Origin: Daejeonia sp002484105
Lineage (GTDB): Bacteria; Bacteroidota; Bacteroidia; Flavobacteriales; Weeksellaceae
DNA length: 64,000 nt
Reading direction: 5' to 3'
Assembly (NCBI RefSeq): GCF_051175565.1
Contig: NZ_CP195105.1
Coordinates: 2,170,001-2,234,000 of the forward strand
Under the pieces are notes generated by a model. The model was not told the origin of the DNA. It was given only the letters and a program-made list of their open reading frames with translations, and searched no databases. This document shows, in pieces, positions 53,543-62,639 of this stretch. The first letter of the stretch is position 1. Each line of letters begins with the position of its first letter. The position numbers were made by a program, and so were the translations under genes.

Positions 53543-54595
53543 TTAATCAATTTTTTTTACTACTGCTTTTTCGGCTTCTTTTCTGGTACCGTCAAATCCG
53601 TCTACTCCGCTGACAGTGGTATATTTCAGTACGTATTTTTTTCCAGGATTCAATCGTTGGTAGGCGCTCTGGCACATTAAAGTTGCTTCATGGAAACCGC
53701 AGAGAATCAGTTTCAGTTTTCCCGGATAAGTATTGATATCCCCAATGGCATATACCCCTTCAATGTTGGTCTGATAATCCAGAGCATTGTTGACTTTAAT
53801 GGCATTTTTTTCAATTTCGAGGCCCCAGTTGGCAATCTCTCCCAGTTTAGGAGTAAGACCGAAGAGTGGAACAAAATAATCGGTTTCGACATCAAATTCG
53901 CCATCTTCTTTGCTGATGGTGATCGCCTCGATATGGCCGTTACCCTTCAGTGCGACAACTTCTGCAGGGGTAATCAGGTTGATTTTACCTTCGTTTTTCA
54001 GTGCTTGTACTTTTTCTACAGAATCCAAAGCCCCGCGAAACTCATTTCTTCTGTGTACCAGTGTAACTTCTTTGGCAACATCTGCCAGAAATATTGACCA
54101 GTCGAGTGCAGAATCACCTCCACCGGCAATCACGATTTTTTTGTCGCGGAAATGTTCAGGATCTTTTACAAAATACTCCACACCTTTGTCTTCATAGTCC
54201 GCAATATTTTCAATGACGGGTTTTCTGGGTTCGAAAGTTCCGAGCCCACCGGCAATAGCCACTGCTTTGGCTCTGTGCACGGTACCTTTATTGGTAATCA
54301 CCTCGAACCATTCTTCATCTATTTTAGTAAGGGAAACCGCCGTTTCGTTCAAGGTAAATCCCGGTTCGAACTGTCTGATCTGTTCCATCAGGTTGTCTAC
54401 GAGCACCCCTGCATTCACAGACGGATAGCCGGGGATATCGAAAATAGGTTTTTTAGGATAAAGTTCGGTGAGCTGGCCTCCCGGCTGAGGGAGAGCATCG
54501 ATAAGGTGACATTTTATTTTCAGCAGTCCCGCTTCAAATACGGCGAAAAGTCCGGTTGGACCTGCTCCGATGATCAGTAAATCTGTCGTAATCAT
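53543..54595 (-). CDS. ferredoxin-NADP reductase, thioredoxin reductase-like
   Basis: FAD flavoprotein of 350 aa. The FAD loop is LLIIGAGPTGLFAVFEAG; the NADPH loop is IVIAGGGDSALDWS; the C-terminal FAD motif is GVYAIGDINTYPGKLKLI. The redox CxxC of thioredoxin reductase is absent, which identifies the YumC/TrxR-like ferredoxin:NADP reductase type. The neighbouring 2Fe-2S ferredoxin on the same transcript is the expected partner. Confidence 0.93.
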   Translation of the reverse strand: MITTDLLIIGAGPTGLFAVFEAGLLKIKCHLIDALPQPGGQLTELYPKKPIFDIPGYPSVNAGVLVDNLMEQIRQFEPGFTLNETAVSLTKIDEEWFEVITNKGTVHRAKAVAIAGGLGTFEPRKPVIENIADYEDKGVEYFVKDPEHFRDKKIVIAGGGDSALDWSIFLADVAKEVTLVHRRNEFRGALDSVEKVQALKNEGKINLITPAEVVALKGNGHIEAITISKEDGEFDVETDYFVPLFGLTPKLGEIANWGLEIEKNAIKVNNALDYQTNIEGVYAIGDINTYPGKLKLILCGFHEATLMCQSAYQRLNPGKKYVLKYTTVSGVDGFDGTRKEAEKAVVKKID

Positions 54596-54702
54596 TGATT
54601 AAATTTTTGCAAAAATGAAAGTGCAAATTTACAAAATATAAGGCACATAAGTCGGTGATCCGGGTCACAATCTCATCCTAAATAAGCTTGGACACTGTGA
54701 TT

Positions 54703-55704
54703 TTATTTAAAAAGTTCAAGAATTTCTTCTGTTGTCACCTTTCCGAAATACGCCTGAAGATCTGTATGACGGAGAATTTCTTCCACAGCATTAGGTTCAT
54801 GGCGTACACCGACCAGGCGGTTTTCCAGTTCTTCAATGGATTTTGAGGCAAAGAAGTCGCCGAAAATTCTGACTTTTTCAATCATTCCTTTATGGACGTC
54901 GAGATGGATTTCGATAAAACCTGCGGGAATTTTTATGGCCTGCTGGAAGTTATAATTCGGCGAGAAACCAAAATTCCATTCCCATGTTTCATATTTTTCC
55001 TGCATCAGTTTACGGATTCCTTCAAGATCCTCTTCCGAAAGGGTTCTGATTTCTGCACCGGGATTTTCCTTCAGCATTTCGCTGATCAGTTTCTGTTTCA
55101 GCAGTTTGGTGGTCATTCCCTCAGGGAGATATTCCTTAAGGTTCGTTACTCTCGCGCGGTTGGATTTTATTGCTTTGTCTTTATATTTCAGGGGATTCAC
55201 CTTCAGGGCGTTGGTCAGGATACTCATTTCTGAGTCAAAAAGAATAGTCCCGTGCTGTATCATTTTTCCGTTTCGGGCAAGTTTGGCATTCCCGCTGAAT
55301 TTTTTTCCGTCCACCAGAAGGTCGTTACGTCCCTCAAGTTTTGCAGGCACCTTCATATCATTCAGCATTCTGACTACCGGCTCCGTAAACTTAGAAAAAT
55401 CCATAAAATCGTTTCCTCCGAGCAATGTGTGGAATGAAAAATTAAGATTTCCAAGATCATGATATACCGTACCGCCACCGGACATTCTGCGTACTACTTT
55501 GATATTGTTTTTGCGAACGAAATCCAGATTGATTTCTGCGAGAGTATTCTGGAATTTCCCGACAATAATGGAGGGAGCATTGACATAAAGCAGGAAAATA
55601 TCTTCCTGTGGATAGCGGGCTAACAGATATTCTTCAGAAGCAATATTGAAAAAAGCATCTTCAGAAGGAGAATCAATGATGAGCATAAACGGATTTTGAG
55701 GCAA
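54703..55704 (-). CDS. lplA: lipoate-protein ligase A
   Basis: Attaches free lipoate to 2-oxoacid dehydrogenase and GcvH proteins using ATP. The motif KVVRRMSGGGTVYHDLGNLN and the Lys-containing loop KKFSGNAKLARNGKMIQHGT are diagnostic, and the C-terminal accessory domain (about 245-333) is present, so adenylation and transfer can occur in one protein. Length 333 aa. A start at 55686 (MLIIDSPSED) is also possible. Confidence 0.95.
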   Translation of the reverse strand: MPQNPFMLIIDSPSEDAFFNIASEEYLLARYPQEDIFLLYVNAPSIIVGKFQNTLAEINLDFVRKNNIKVVRRMSGGGTVYHDLGNLNFSFHTLLGGNDFMDFSKFTEPVVRMLNDMKVPAKLEGRNDLLVDGKKFSGNAKLARNGKMIQHGTILFDSEMSILTNALKVNPLKYKDKAIKSNRARVTNLKEYLPEGMTTKLLKQKLISEMLKENPGAEIRTLSEEDLEGIRKLMQEKYETWEWNFGFSPNYNFQQAIKIPAGFIEIHLDVHKGMIEKVRIFGDFFASKSIEELENRLVGVRHEPNAVEEILRHTDLQAYFGKVTTEEILELFK

Positions 55705-56007
55705 AAATACGAAATTAAGGACAGTTTATCACTTGATTTTGTATCCGCCGGCCTTTGAAAATGTTCTGCAGATTTCTTATCTTTATCTTAAATTAAACAA
55801 CTTCCTGTGCTGGTTTCCATATATTCTCCGTAGAGTATCTATACCAGAAGTATACTATAACATAACCGTATCTGTAATATATCCTTACTTCAGGCATATC
55901 GCATACCGAAATCCAATTCTGACGGTAACGCATGATATCTGTTCTTTTTTTCATATTGTCAGACCTTATTTTGCAGTCCTTCGTAAACAGTCTGTATTTT
56001 TGTACAA
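55705..56007. other. intergenic gap with the radical SAM promoter
   Basis: A+T-rich divergent gap. Near its right end lie TTTTG (55969-55973) and TATTTTTG (55995-56002), spaced 21 bp, a plausible Bacteroidota promoter ending 5 bp before the ATG at 56008. Nothing else is visible. Confidence 0.55.
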
Positions 56008-56958
56008 ATGATGACAGCCACCTCAATAACCAACCACGCTCCCTATAATCATTACAGCCATTTTCTCCGTGAACGTTATGCGGGAAAACGTGTCTACAAA
56101 ATTATTGTGGATGCCGGTTTTACTTGTCCCAACCGCGATGGAAACAAAGGATTTGGCGGCTGTGCCTACTGCAATGTTGATTCTTTCACCCCTGAGACAA
56201 GGAAACTGCCTTCTTTGCAGCGACAAATTGAGGAGAGTGCAGCAAGAGCACGGAAAAATTACAAAGCAGAAAAATTCATTGTGTACTTTCAGCCGAATAC
56301 CAATACCTATGCAGACGCTGACACGCTGAAAAGAATTTACGATGAAGCCCTTTCCGTCCTTCCCGAAGATACTGTCGGACTTTCGGTGGGGACACGGCCG
56401 GACTGTCTGGACACTGAAAAAGTACAGTTGCTACAGTCTTACTGCCATCAAGGATTTTTTGTGGATGTAGAAATGGGAATGGAATCGATATACAACAACA
56501 CCCTTCAGCAGATCAACCGCCAGTGTTCGCATGAGGATTTCGTGAACGCCATAGATTTATTGAACGAGACACCAGTAGAAGTCTGCGTTCATACTATTTT
56601 TGGGCTTCCCGGTGAAAACCGGGAAATGATGCTGAAATATATTGATGAAATCAACCGTCTTACCAAGATCAGATATATCAAATTTCATCATCTCCATATT
56701 GTGAGCGGATCCATTCTGGGAGTAAAATACCAGCGAGAGCCCTTTCCTCTGTTTTCGCTTGAGGAATATACGGATTTGCTCTGTGAGATGCTGCCCCGAC
56801 TCAGACCTGATGTTGTCATACAACGGCTTTTCGGGCTTTCGGATCCCGAAGTGCTGATTGCTCCGAAATGGAACCTCAAAAAATCCCAGATTCAGAACTA
56901 TATCGAAGGAGAAATCCGCCGCAGAAATATTGTCCAGGGAAGTGGTTTTGGCCTATAG
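56008..56958 (+). CDS. TIGR01212 family radical SAM protein
   Basis: A 316-aa radical SAM enzyme (YhcC-like). The cluster motif in FTCPNRDGNKGFGGCAYC spaces Cys wider than the canonical CxxxCxxC, a mark of the TIGR01212 group. Further conserved parts are YFQPNTNTYAD, VGLSVGTRPDCL, and VHTIFGLPGENREMMLKYID. Function is not established; relatives are linked to tRNA or anaerobic metabolism. Preceded by a good promoter and followed by a terminator. Confidence 0.93.
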   Translation: MMTATSITNHAPYNHYSHFLRERYAGKRVYKIIVDAGFTCPNRDGNKGFGGCAYCNVDSFTPETRKLPSLQRQIEESAARARKNYKAEKFIVYFQPNTNTYADADTLKRIYDEALSVLPEDTVGLSVGTRPDCLDTEKVQLLQSYCHQGFFVDVEMGMESIYNNTLQQINRQCSHEDFVNAIDLLNETPVEVCVHTIFGLPGENREMMLKYIDEINRLTKIRYIKFHHLHIVSGSILGVKYQREPFPLFSLEEYTDLLCEMLPRLRPDVVIQRLFGLSDPEVLIAPKWNLKKSQIQNYIEGEIRRRNIVQGSGFGL

Positions 56959-56985
56959 ATATGGACAACTAATATCTCTTTTTTT
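56957..56985 (+). terminator. terminator of the radical SAM gene
   Basis: AGATAT (56957-56962) and ATATCT (56972-56977) pair, then CTTTTTTTG. The stem starts on the stop codon. Confidence 0.65.
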
Positions 56986-57121
56986 GCTTATAGCTATTTT
57001 ATATTTAAAAGTTTAAGTTCTGAATTTAAAACAAGTATAGAAGCCTCACCTCCCACTTTCCAGAAAAAAAACTTTTCGAACAAACATGATGGGGTTCGGG
57101 AAACTTCCTCCGAAAAAACTA

Positions 57122-57129
57122 TATATTTG
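57122..57129 (+). promoter_or_regulatory. -7 box TATATTTG of the hemJ-gldFG run
   Basis: Exact TAnnTTTG match 17 bp before the hemJ ATG. No good upstream TTG box at 19 bp. Confidence 0.5.
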
Positions 57130-57146
57130 CATATTAATTTTCAGAT

Positions 57147-57692
57147 ATGTCGTATGCTGTTTTCAAGGCACTGCACATTATTTTCGTGGTGAGCTATTTC
57201 GCCGGGATTTTCTATCTCGTCCGCCTTTTTGTCTATTATAAGGATACAGACGGTTTTGGTGAAAACAAAAAGAAAATTCTTCGCCTTCAATATGCTTTTA
57301 TGCTCAGAAGGCTCTGGAACATTATCGTGGTTCCGGCCGGCGTGCTGATGACGGTTTTCGGGATGGTTCTCATTCTCCTGAATCCTGCATTGTTGCTGGC
57401 TCCCTGGTTTCATCTGAAACTTACTTTTCTTGTTGCGCTTGCGGTGTATCATTTCTGGTGCTGGAAGAAAGTTCTGCACATCAATCGTCTTAACGGAGAG
57501 ACACTTTCCAACTCCAATCTCGGGCTTCGCCAGTCGAACGAGATTGCTACTTTTATTCTGTTCCTCGTTGTCTTCACGGTCATCCTGAAATCTATGATTA
57601 TAGAATACTGGTGGCAGCTTCTGATTGGATTTTTCATTCTGGTGATGATCATTAATATTACCGTAAAACTGGTTAACAAAAACAAAAAATAA
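57147..57692 (+). CDS. hemJ: protoporphyrinogen IX oxidase HemJ
   Basis: Membrane protein of 181 aa (UPF0093/CopD-like) that oxidises protoporphyrinogen IX in heme synthesis. The first helix has the conserved His in KALHIIFVVSYFAGIFYLVR and LFVYY; later segments are WNIIVVPAGVLMTVFGMVLI and APWFHLKLTFLVALAVYHFW. Four to five helices are predicted by eye. It precedes gldF by 10 bp, so it is probably in the same transcript as the gliding genes. Confidence 0.88.
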   Translation: MSYAVFKALHIIFVVSYFAGIFYLVRLFVYYKDTDGFGENKKKILRLQYAFMLRRLWNIIVVPAGVLMTVFGMVLILLNPALLLAPWFHLKLTFLVALAVYHFWCWKKVLHINRLNGETLSNSNLGLRQSNEIATFILFLVVFTVILKSMIIEYWWQLLIGFFILVMIINITVKLVNKNKK

Positions 57693-57702
57693 GAGTCTGA
57701 AC

Positions 57703-58431
57703 ATGTTCGCAGTCTACAAAAAAGAACTTCTCGGAAATTTGGGAAACTGGAGCGCATGGATCATCATTGCGGCTTTCAGTATCATCAGCGGATTGTTCCT
57801 GTTTTTCTTCGAAAACAATTCCAATATTTTTGATATCGGTACTGCATCGCTGCAGAGCTATTTTGCGCTGGCACCGTGGATTCTGATGTTCGTCATCCCC
57901 GCAGTTTCCATGAAAACCATTGCCGAAGAACAACAGAACGGCACTTTGGTATGGTTGTTTTCGCAGCCTGTTTCGGTGAAGGATATCGTTCTGGGAAAAT
58001 TCTTTTCGGTATGGACCATCGGCTTCCTCTGCATGCTTCCGTCATTGGTTTATTTTTATACAGTTTATGCACTTGGCGTACCGGAAGGAAATATCGATTT
58101 TGGTGCTACGGCGGGCAGCTATATTGGTTTGCTGCTGCTTACCGGAGCATTTGCCGGCGTAGGGATATTGGCTTCGTCAGTGACGGGCAACCAGATTACA
58201 GCCTATTTACTGGGGCTTTTCATGTGCTTTTTCCTTTTTTATGGTATCGAGCAACTGGCGAGTTTCCGTCTCCTGGGAAAGGCAGATTATATTCTTCAGA
58301 ATCTTGGGTTTTACCAGCATTATGCAGGGTTTACACGAGGTCTGGTAGACAGCCGGGATCTGTTTTATTTCCTTGCCATCATCCTGCTCTCCCTGTTTTT
58401 ATCAATAATTTCTGTCAATAAGAAAAAATAG
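57703..58431 (+). CDS. gldF: gliding motility ABC transporter permease GldF
   Basis: Inner-membrane ABC-2 permease of 242 aa with six hydrophobic segments. The N-terminus VYKKELLGNLGNWSAWIIIA and the family motif AVSMKTIAEEQQNGTLVWLF are typical of GldF. With GldG and an ATPase (GldA, not in this window) it forms the Gld ABC transporter of Flavobacterium. The next gene starts 2 bp after its stop. Confidence 0.93.
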   Translation: MFAVYKKELLGNLGNWSAWIIIAAFSIISGLFLFFFENNSNIFDIGTASLQSYFALAPWILMFVIPAVSMKTIAEEQQNGTLVWLFSQPVSVKDIVLGKFFSVWTIGFLCMLPSLVYFYTVYALGVPEGNIDFGATAGSYIGLLLLTGAFAGVGILASSVTGNQITAYLLGLFMCFFLFYGIEQLASFRLLGKADYILQNLGFYQHYAGFTRGLVDSRDLFYFLAIILLSLFLSIISVNKKK

Positions 58432-58433
58432 AT

Positions 58434-60089
58434 ATGGCCAAAAAGAATCTTCCTTTTCTTATCCTTTTGTTCATTGTGCTTCTGGGCGCATTCGGAATTT
58501 TCCGTTTCCGTCTGGATCTTACACAGGAAAAAAGATATACCCTTTCCGATGCTACGGTAAAGGTAATTGAAAACATCAGAAAACCCATGCAGGTAGAGGT
58601 TTATCTGGATGGTGAATTTCCCGCTTCATTCCGGCAGCTGCAAGGTGAGACACGTTTCCTTCTCGAAGAATTCCGACGGATCAACCCGAATATCGATTTT
58701 AAATTTATTGATCCCATTAAAGAAAAAATTTCTCAGGATACGCTGATGGCGATGGGGATGCAGCCTTCCAGACTTTCGGATGTCAAAGACGGAAAAGTTT
58801 CGGAAATTGTTCTGTTTCCATATGCCGTCATCAAATACAGAAATTCTGGGATTTCGGTTCCTCTTATTGTTCAGCAGAGTGGGATTTCATCCGATGAGCA
58901 GCTTACCCGGTCAATGGAAAACCTTGAGTATAATTTTGCGTCTTCCATGAAAACCCTTAGCGCTGTACGCAGAAAAAATATCGGTGTTCTCGTCAACCAG
59001 GATGAACTCCGTCCAGACGAATTCCGCGGATTTATGGATATGGCACTCGAAAATTACAATGCCGGCCCCATCATCCCCAAAAACCAGAAGGAACTGACCC
59101 TGGCAGATATACCGGTGATCAACAATATGGATGCACTGGTAGTTGCCAAACCTCGTAAAGCCTTTACCGAAACCGAAAAACTGATTCTTGACCAGTTTGT
59201 GATGAAAGGTGGCCGTATGCTTTGGATGGTAGATGCCGTAAATGCTGAGATGGATACGCTTTTCCAGTCAAAAAAAATCACCGCATATCCGATAGATCTT
59301 AACCTGAGTGACCTGCTGTTCAACTATGGTGTACGCGTCAACCCAGGACTTGTAAAAGATCTGCAGAAAGCCGCAACGATTCGTCTGGTTTCGGGTGAAG
59401 TGGCAGGAAACCCGCAATACAGCTCTTTTCTCTGGCCGTATTATCCACTGGGAATTGCAGACAACAACAATCCCGTTACCAGGAATATCAATCCCGTAGA
59501 ATTTCAGTTTCCGACTTCTATTGATACCTTAAGGCGCCCTGGAATCCGGCAGAATGTACTCTTTGAATCCAGCAGCCGAACCATCCTCAAAACTGTACCC
59601 ACACAGATTTCCCTGAATGAAATTGTCAATATCGACTCTCTTGCCATGATGGAACAGCCTTCTGCACCGCGTATTTTTGCCGTTTCTCTGGAAGGAAAAT
59701 TCAAATCTGCCTATGCATCAAGAATTGAAAAAAGTTCTTATCCGAATTTTAAGGCGGCAAGCCCGGATAACAAAATGATTGTGATTGCTGATGGGGATGT
59801 GGGCAGAAACCAGATCATGAAAGGCCAGCCCATGCCTCTGGGATATGATATCCTCACCAACCAGCAATACGGCAATGAACAGTTTCTGAGAAATGCTCTG
59901 GACTATCTTCTGGACGACAGTAACCTGATTGCCCTGCGCAACAGAAATATTGAAAGCCGCCTCCTGGACCGCCAGCGCATTGACGAAGAAAAATCAAAGT
60001 GGCAGTGGCTCAATCTGCTGCTTCCATTGCTGCTTGTAGCCATTCCGGCCGGAGTATTCTATGTTTTACGAAAAAAGAAATCAGCTTAG
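58434..60089 (+). CDS. gldG: gliding motility ABC transporter component GldG
   Basis: A 551-aa membrane-anchored protein. An N-terminal anchor (LPFLILLFIVLLGAFGIFRF) is followed by an ABC_transp_aux-type domain (RRINPNIDFKFIDPIKE; VLVNQDELRPDEFRGFMDMA) and a second C-terminal helix (LLLPLLLVAIPAGVFYVLRK) with a basic tail. It works with GldF; both occur also in non-gliding members of the class. Encoded 2 bp after gldF. Confidence 0.95.
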   Translation: MAKKNLPFLILLFIVLLGAFGIFRFRLDLTQEKRYTLSDATVKVIENIRKPMQVEVYLDGEFPASFRQLQGETRFLLEEFRRINPNIDFKFIDPIKEKISQDTLMAMGMQPSRLSDVKDGKVSEIVLFPYAVIKYRNSGISVPLIVQQSGISSDEQLTRSMENLEYNFASSMKTLSAVRRKNIGVLVNQDELRPDEFRGFMDMALENYNAGPIIPKNQKELTLADIPVINNMDALVVAKPRKAFTETEKLILDQFVMKGGRMLWMVDAVNAEMDTLFQSKKITAYPIDLNLSDLLFNYGVRVNPGLVKDLQKAATIRLVSGEVAGNPQYSSFLWPYYPLGIADNNNPVTRNINPVEFQFPTSIDTLRRPGIRQNVLFESSSRTILKTVPTQISLNEIVNIDSLAMMEQPSAPRIFAVSLEGKFKSAYASRIEKSSYPNFKAASPDNKMIVIADGDVGRNQIMKGQPMPLGYDILTNQQYGNEQFLRNALDYLLDDSNLIALRNRNIESRLLDRQRIDEEKSKWQWLNLLLPLLLVAIPAGVFYVLRKKKSA

Positions 60090-60161
60090 GAGAATATATT
60101 CAGAGACTTCTTTGCCCAACATTCTGATATCAGCATCAGGTATTTTAACGAGTGGGTACCA

Positions 60162-60539
60162 TCATTCTTCATAAAACTCGAGCGGCAAATGGTCGGGATC
60201 AGCTGTAAAAAAGAACTTTTTGCCGGTGAATTCGTCTGTACGCACCGCTTCACATTCCAGACCTTTGGAGACTAATTCTGCCCTCTTCTGCACAACATCC
60301 TCTACCGAAAATGCAAGATGCCGCAGTCCGCATGCTTCGGGATGGCTTATGCGCGGTGGTGGATCCGGAAACGAAAACAACTCTATGACGTAATGCCCGC
60401 CAATACCCAGATCCAGTTTGTACGAATCCCGATCTTTGCGGTAGACTTCTCGGAGAATGCGGAGTCCGAGGATATCGGTGTAGAATCTTTTGGACGCCTC
60501 ATAATCTGAGCAAATAATGGCAATATGATGAATATTCAT
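60162..60539 (-). CDS. VOC family protein, YaeR/glyoxalase-like
   Basis: A 125-aa vicinal-oxygen-chelate protein. The two half-domains start at HHIAIICSDYEASKRFYTDI and GLRHLAFSVEDVVQKRAEL, giving metal His ligands; the Glu ligands are in YVIELFSF and PLEFYEE. The pattern LGLRILREVYRKDRDSYKLD and the SFPDPPPRISHPEACGLRHL loop match the SMU1112c/YaeR group, of unknown substrate. It is convergent with gldG. Confidence 0.9.
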   Translation of the reverse strand: MNIHHIAIICSDYEASKRFYTDILGLRILREVYRKDRDSYKLDLGIGGHYVIELFSFPDPPPRISHPEACGLRHLAFSVEDVVQKRAELVSKGLECEAVRTDEFTGKKFFFTADPDHLPLEFYEE

Positions 60540-60584
60540 TCTAAAGGATGTTTCTGATCCGGATTCGCAAAATTGCTATAATAT

Positions 60585-61588
60585 TCCCCCCTTAAAAAGC
60601 CATTATTTTAGTTTCGGCAAAAATGGTGGCTTTGTTTTTTATTGAAAAATTGAATAGTATTTGAAGCCAAAAAATAATATGAGCTTTGATTTGGTTTAAT
60701 CTGAGCTTCAAATTATATCCAATTCCTGCCAGAAGAGCATTATGAATGTCTCCTAAAACACCCTTTAGGAAATTTAATCCTAAGGAGTGGTTTCTTTTTA
60801 AATGCGAGATACAAGGTTCAATTGCTGCTCTTGCCCGGAATCTTAATCTTGCGACTTGCTGCCCGTATCTTGTCTTTTCTTTTTTTGTGGGAAGCAAAAT
60901 TGCTGTTCCTCCCACTTCTTTGATTCCTCTAAACCCTCGGTCTGTACTTGCTTTCGTAGGTCTTGTTCCTCCAACGGATTTTCGTACCCGTTCACTCTGT
61001 GCCAATGATTCTTCCAAAGTTTTGCTGTCGTGAGGGTTGCCGGAAAATCTTTTTACCGAGGTGATGATGCCTGTTTTCCGACCTCTTACTACCGCCACTT
61101 TTGTCCCAAACTCGTATGCTTTTCCGGACTTTCCTTTCGCAATGCAAGCCACCTGCGATTCGTGAAGGCTGTAAACTTTATCTTTTGTATTGCGCTCCTG
61201 GGTAAGTGCTTTGAGGTAAATTTTAAAAACTTCTTCATAGTCCTTCAAAACATTCTCGGGAAGTTTTCTTTCCAATTCCCGAAGCACTCTTTTGCCGAGA
61301 GTTCTGAGCTTTTTCCTCGCCATTTTAGCGTTCTTCCGTCTTTTAGGGTGGTGCCCGAAATAAGCTTCCCTCAGCAGTTGCTTGCTTACTCTTTTGTATG
61401 ATGAGTTCAGTCAGTCGGGTCTTGAATAAATTTTGCTGTAAATCGGGTTTTATTTTACCTAACATTTTGCCACTTTTTATATCCTAAAAATACGATTTCC
61501 TGCAATTATACACAAGCTTTTTTGATATTTATTAATGATTATTTATCACATTATCAAATAGTTAATGTGAAATTAAGGGGTGACTAAA
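60585..61588 (-). mobile_element. damaged IS5-type insertion sequence
   Basis: An element of about 1 kb with imperfect ends: CCCCCCTTAAAAAGCC on the left and GGGGTGACTAAA on the right, sharing only the CCCCTTAA core. Its transposase has lost an internal part. No clear target duplication is seen, and the left end lacks the TTTAGT that precedes the same sequence at 37327. It is a decayed copy that cannot move by itself. Confidence 0.7.
60592..61465 (-). pseudogene. IS5-type transposase with internal deletion and frameshift
   Basis: The minus strand opens with ATG 61465 and gives the family N-terminus LGKIKPDLQQNLFKTRLTEL, then the frame changes and the C-terminal half follows: SYKRVSKQLLREAYFGHHPK and on from 61323 (MARKKLRTLGKRVLRELERK) to the stop at 60592. 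Kept motifs include DRGFRG and the region RAAIEPCISHLKRNHSLG with the last catalytic Glu. The N-terminal domain and first catalytic Asp are missing. The 243-aa frame from 61323 is only the surviving C-terminal part. Confidence 0.85.
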
Positions 61589-61589
61589 T

Positions 61590-61620
61590 AAAGAAGCCGT
61601 ATTTTTTTTACGGCTTCTTT
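61590..61620 (-). terminator. terminator after the secreted-protein gene
   Basis: AAAGAAGCCGTA (61590-61601) and TACGGCTTCTTT (61609-61620) form a perfect 12-bp stem with a 7-nt loop, 12 bp after the gene stop at 61633. Confidence 0.8.
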
Positions 61621-61632
61621 TCTTTATTGTAT

Positions 61633-62220
61633 TTACAGATTATTTAATTTTTCTAAAACAGATGCAATCATTTCATCCTGCATATCGAATCTCTTTAAAA
61701 AATGTGAAATTCTGTCATTATCTTTTCCGTTGATGTAAAAATTTCTGCTTCTGGATTTTCCGTTATATACGAATAGCAAACCTTGTTTTTCCGTTTTACG
61801 GATGTCGATTTTTAAAGCGTTATTATAAACAGCAAGACCGCTTATCTCAAACATTTTTAGTTTTAACAGTTTTTCGCCACAGTGAGAAATTCTATCGACT
61901 TCTATGTTTCGCAAATTGTCCGAAATTATAAATTTTTGGAGCTTTTTGTCGTATAAATCGATGCTGTCTTTTTTGTCTTCCAAAACCAGATATGCTCTCG
62001 AAATTTTGATGCTGTCTGAGCTTATTATTTTTCCGTCATACTCAATGTTTCCGCTGAAATTTTGTTTGAAATTCATCTGCGACCGATACCGCTCTGTATT
62101 CTGTTTTTTTATAGCCCAATATGACCAACCGCCGGCGTATTGTATTACCGGATTGAGTTTTTGAGCTGGAATATTTTCTGCGGAAATAAGAAAAAGTATT
62201 ACAAAAATAATATTTTTCAT
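61633..62220 (-). CDS. hypothetical secreted protein
   Basis: A 195-aa protein with a cleavable signal (IIFVILFLISAENIPAQ). The mature part is beta-rich with regular strands (VIQYAGGWSYWAIKKQ; IKISRAYLVLEDKKDSIDLY; LLFVYNGKSRSRNFYING) and no recognised motif. It follows the truncated gene upstream by 12 bp, so the pair was an operon. I do not recognise the family. Confidence 0.65.
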   Translation of the reverse strand: MKNIIFVILFLISAENIPAQKLNPVIQYAGGWSYWAIKKQNTERYRSQMNFKQNFSGNIEYDGKIISSDSIKISRAYLVLEDKKDSIDLYDKKLQKFIISDNLRNIEVDRISHCGEKLLKLKMFEISGLAVYNNALKIDIRKTEKQGLLFVYNGKSRSRNFYINGKDNDRISHFLKRFDMQDEMIASVLEKLNNL

Positions 62221-62232
62221 AATACATACGTT

Positions 62233-62619
62233 TTATGGATTTTCGGGACTGACCCAATCTACCAATGATGCCGCACCAGAACTTGCACCAACAGCACCGG
62301 CTACTACACCACCAACTCCGCCTGATGCACCGCCAAAACCACCTGCAATATCACAAACTGCTACAACTAACCATTTCCACCACTTCCTATCTGTAGTCTG
62401 TGTATCATTACCCAATTCATCCTGCCAATAATATGCAGAATATCTGCCGATTGAACTGATGTTTAATAGCATGTCCTTTTCGTTTTGCGACAAGTTATCG
62501 CTATCTATTACCGAATTTTCATACGAATCGACTTGAGCTTTAAAATCTTCATATGATGTAGGTCTTGATGAGCTTGCCGCATCCATAAATATCTGCACCA
62601 ATTCGCCCCGCTGCCGCAC
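62233..62619 (-). pseudogene. 5'-truncated gene, C-terminal part of a Gly/Ala-rich protein
   Basis: The frame runs from a GTG inside the REP hairpin (first residues RQRGE are encoded by REP DNA) to a stop at 62233; the first plausible native ATG is 62586. The remaining protein has a helical part (NLSQNEKDMLLNISSIGRYS) and a Gly/Ala-rich tail (GGFGGASGGVGGVVAGAVGA) resembling pore-forming or bacteriocin-like tails of flavobacteria. The N-terminus seems to have been lost when the REP/RAYT segment arrived. Whether it is expressed is unknown. Confidence 0.5.
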
Positions 62620-62635
62620 GAATCCTTTCGTGTGG
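62606..62635 (+). repeat. REP element, left copy
   Basis: CCCCGCTGCCGCACGA, a 6-nt loop, then TCGTGTGG: a hairpin with the foot CCCCGCTG. The same sequence, except in the loop, occurs inverted at 63082-63110 on the other side of the transposase fragment. Confidence 0.85.
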
Positions 62636-62639
62636 CGTT

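Noticed and set aside
53543..54595. Thioredoxin reductase
   Set aside because: No CxxC redox pair; the adjacent ferredoxin supports ferredoxin-NADP reductase.
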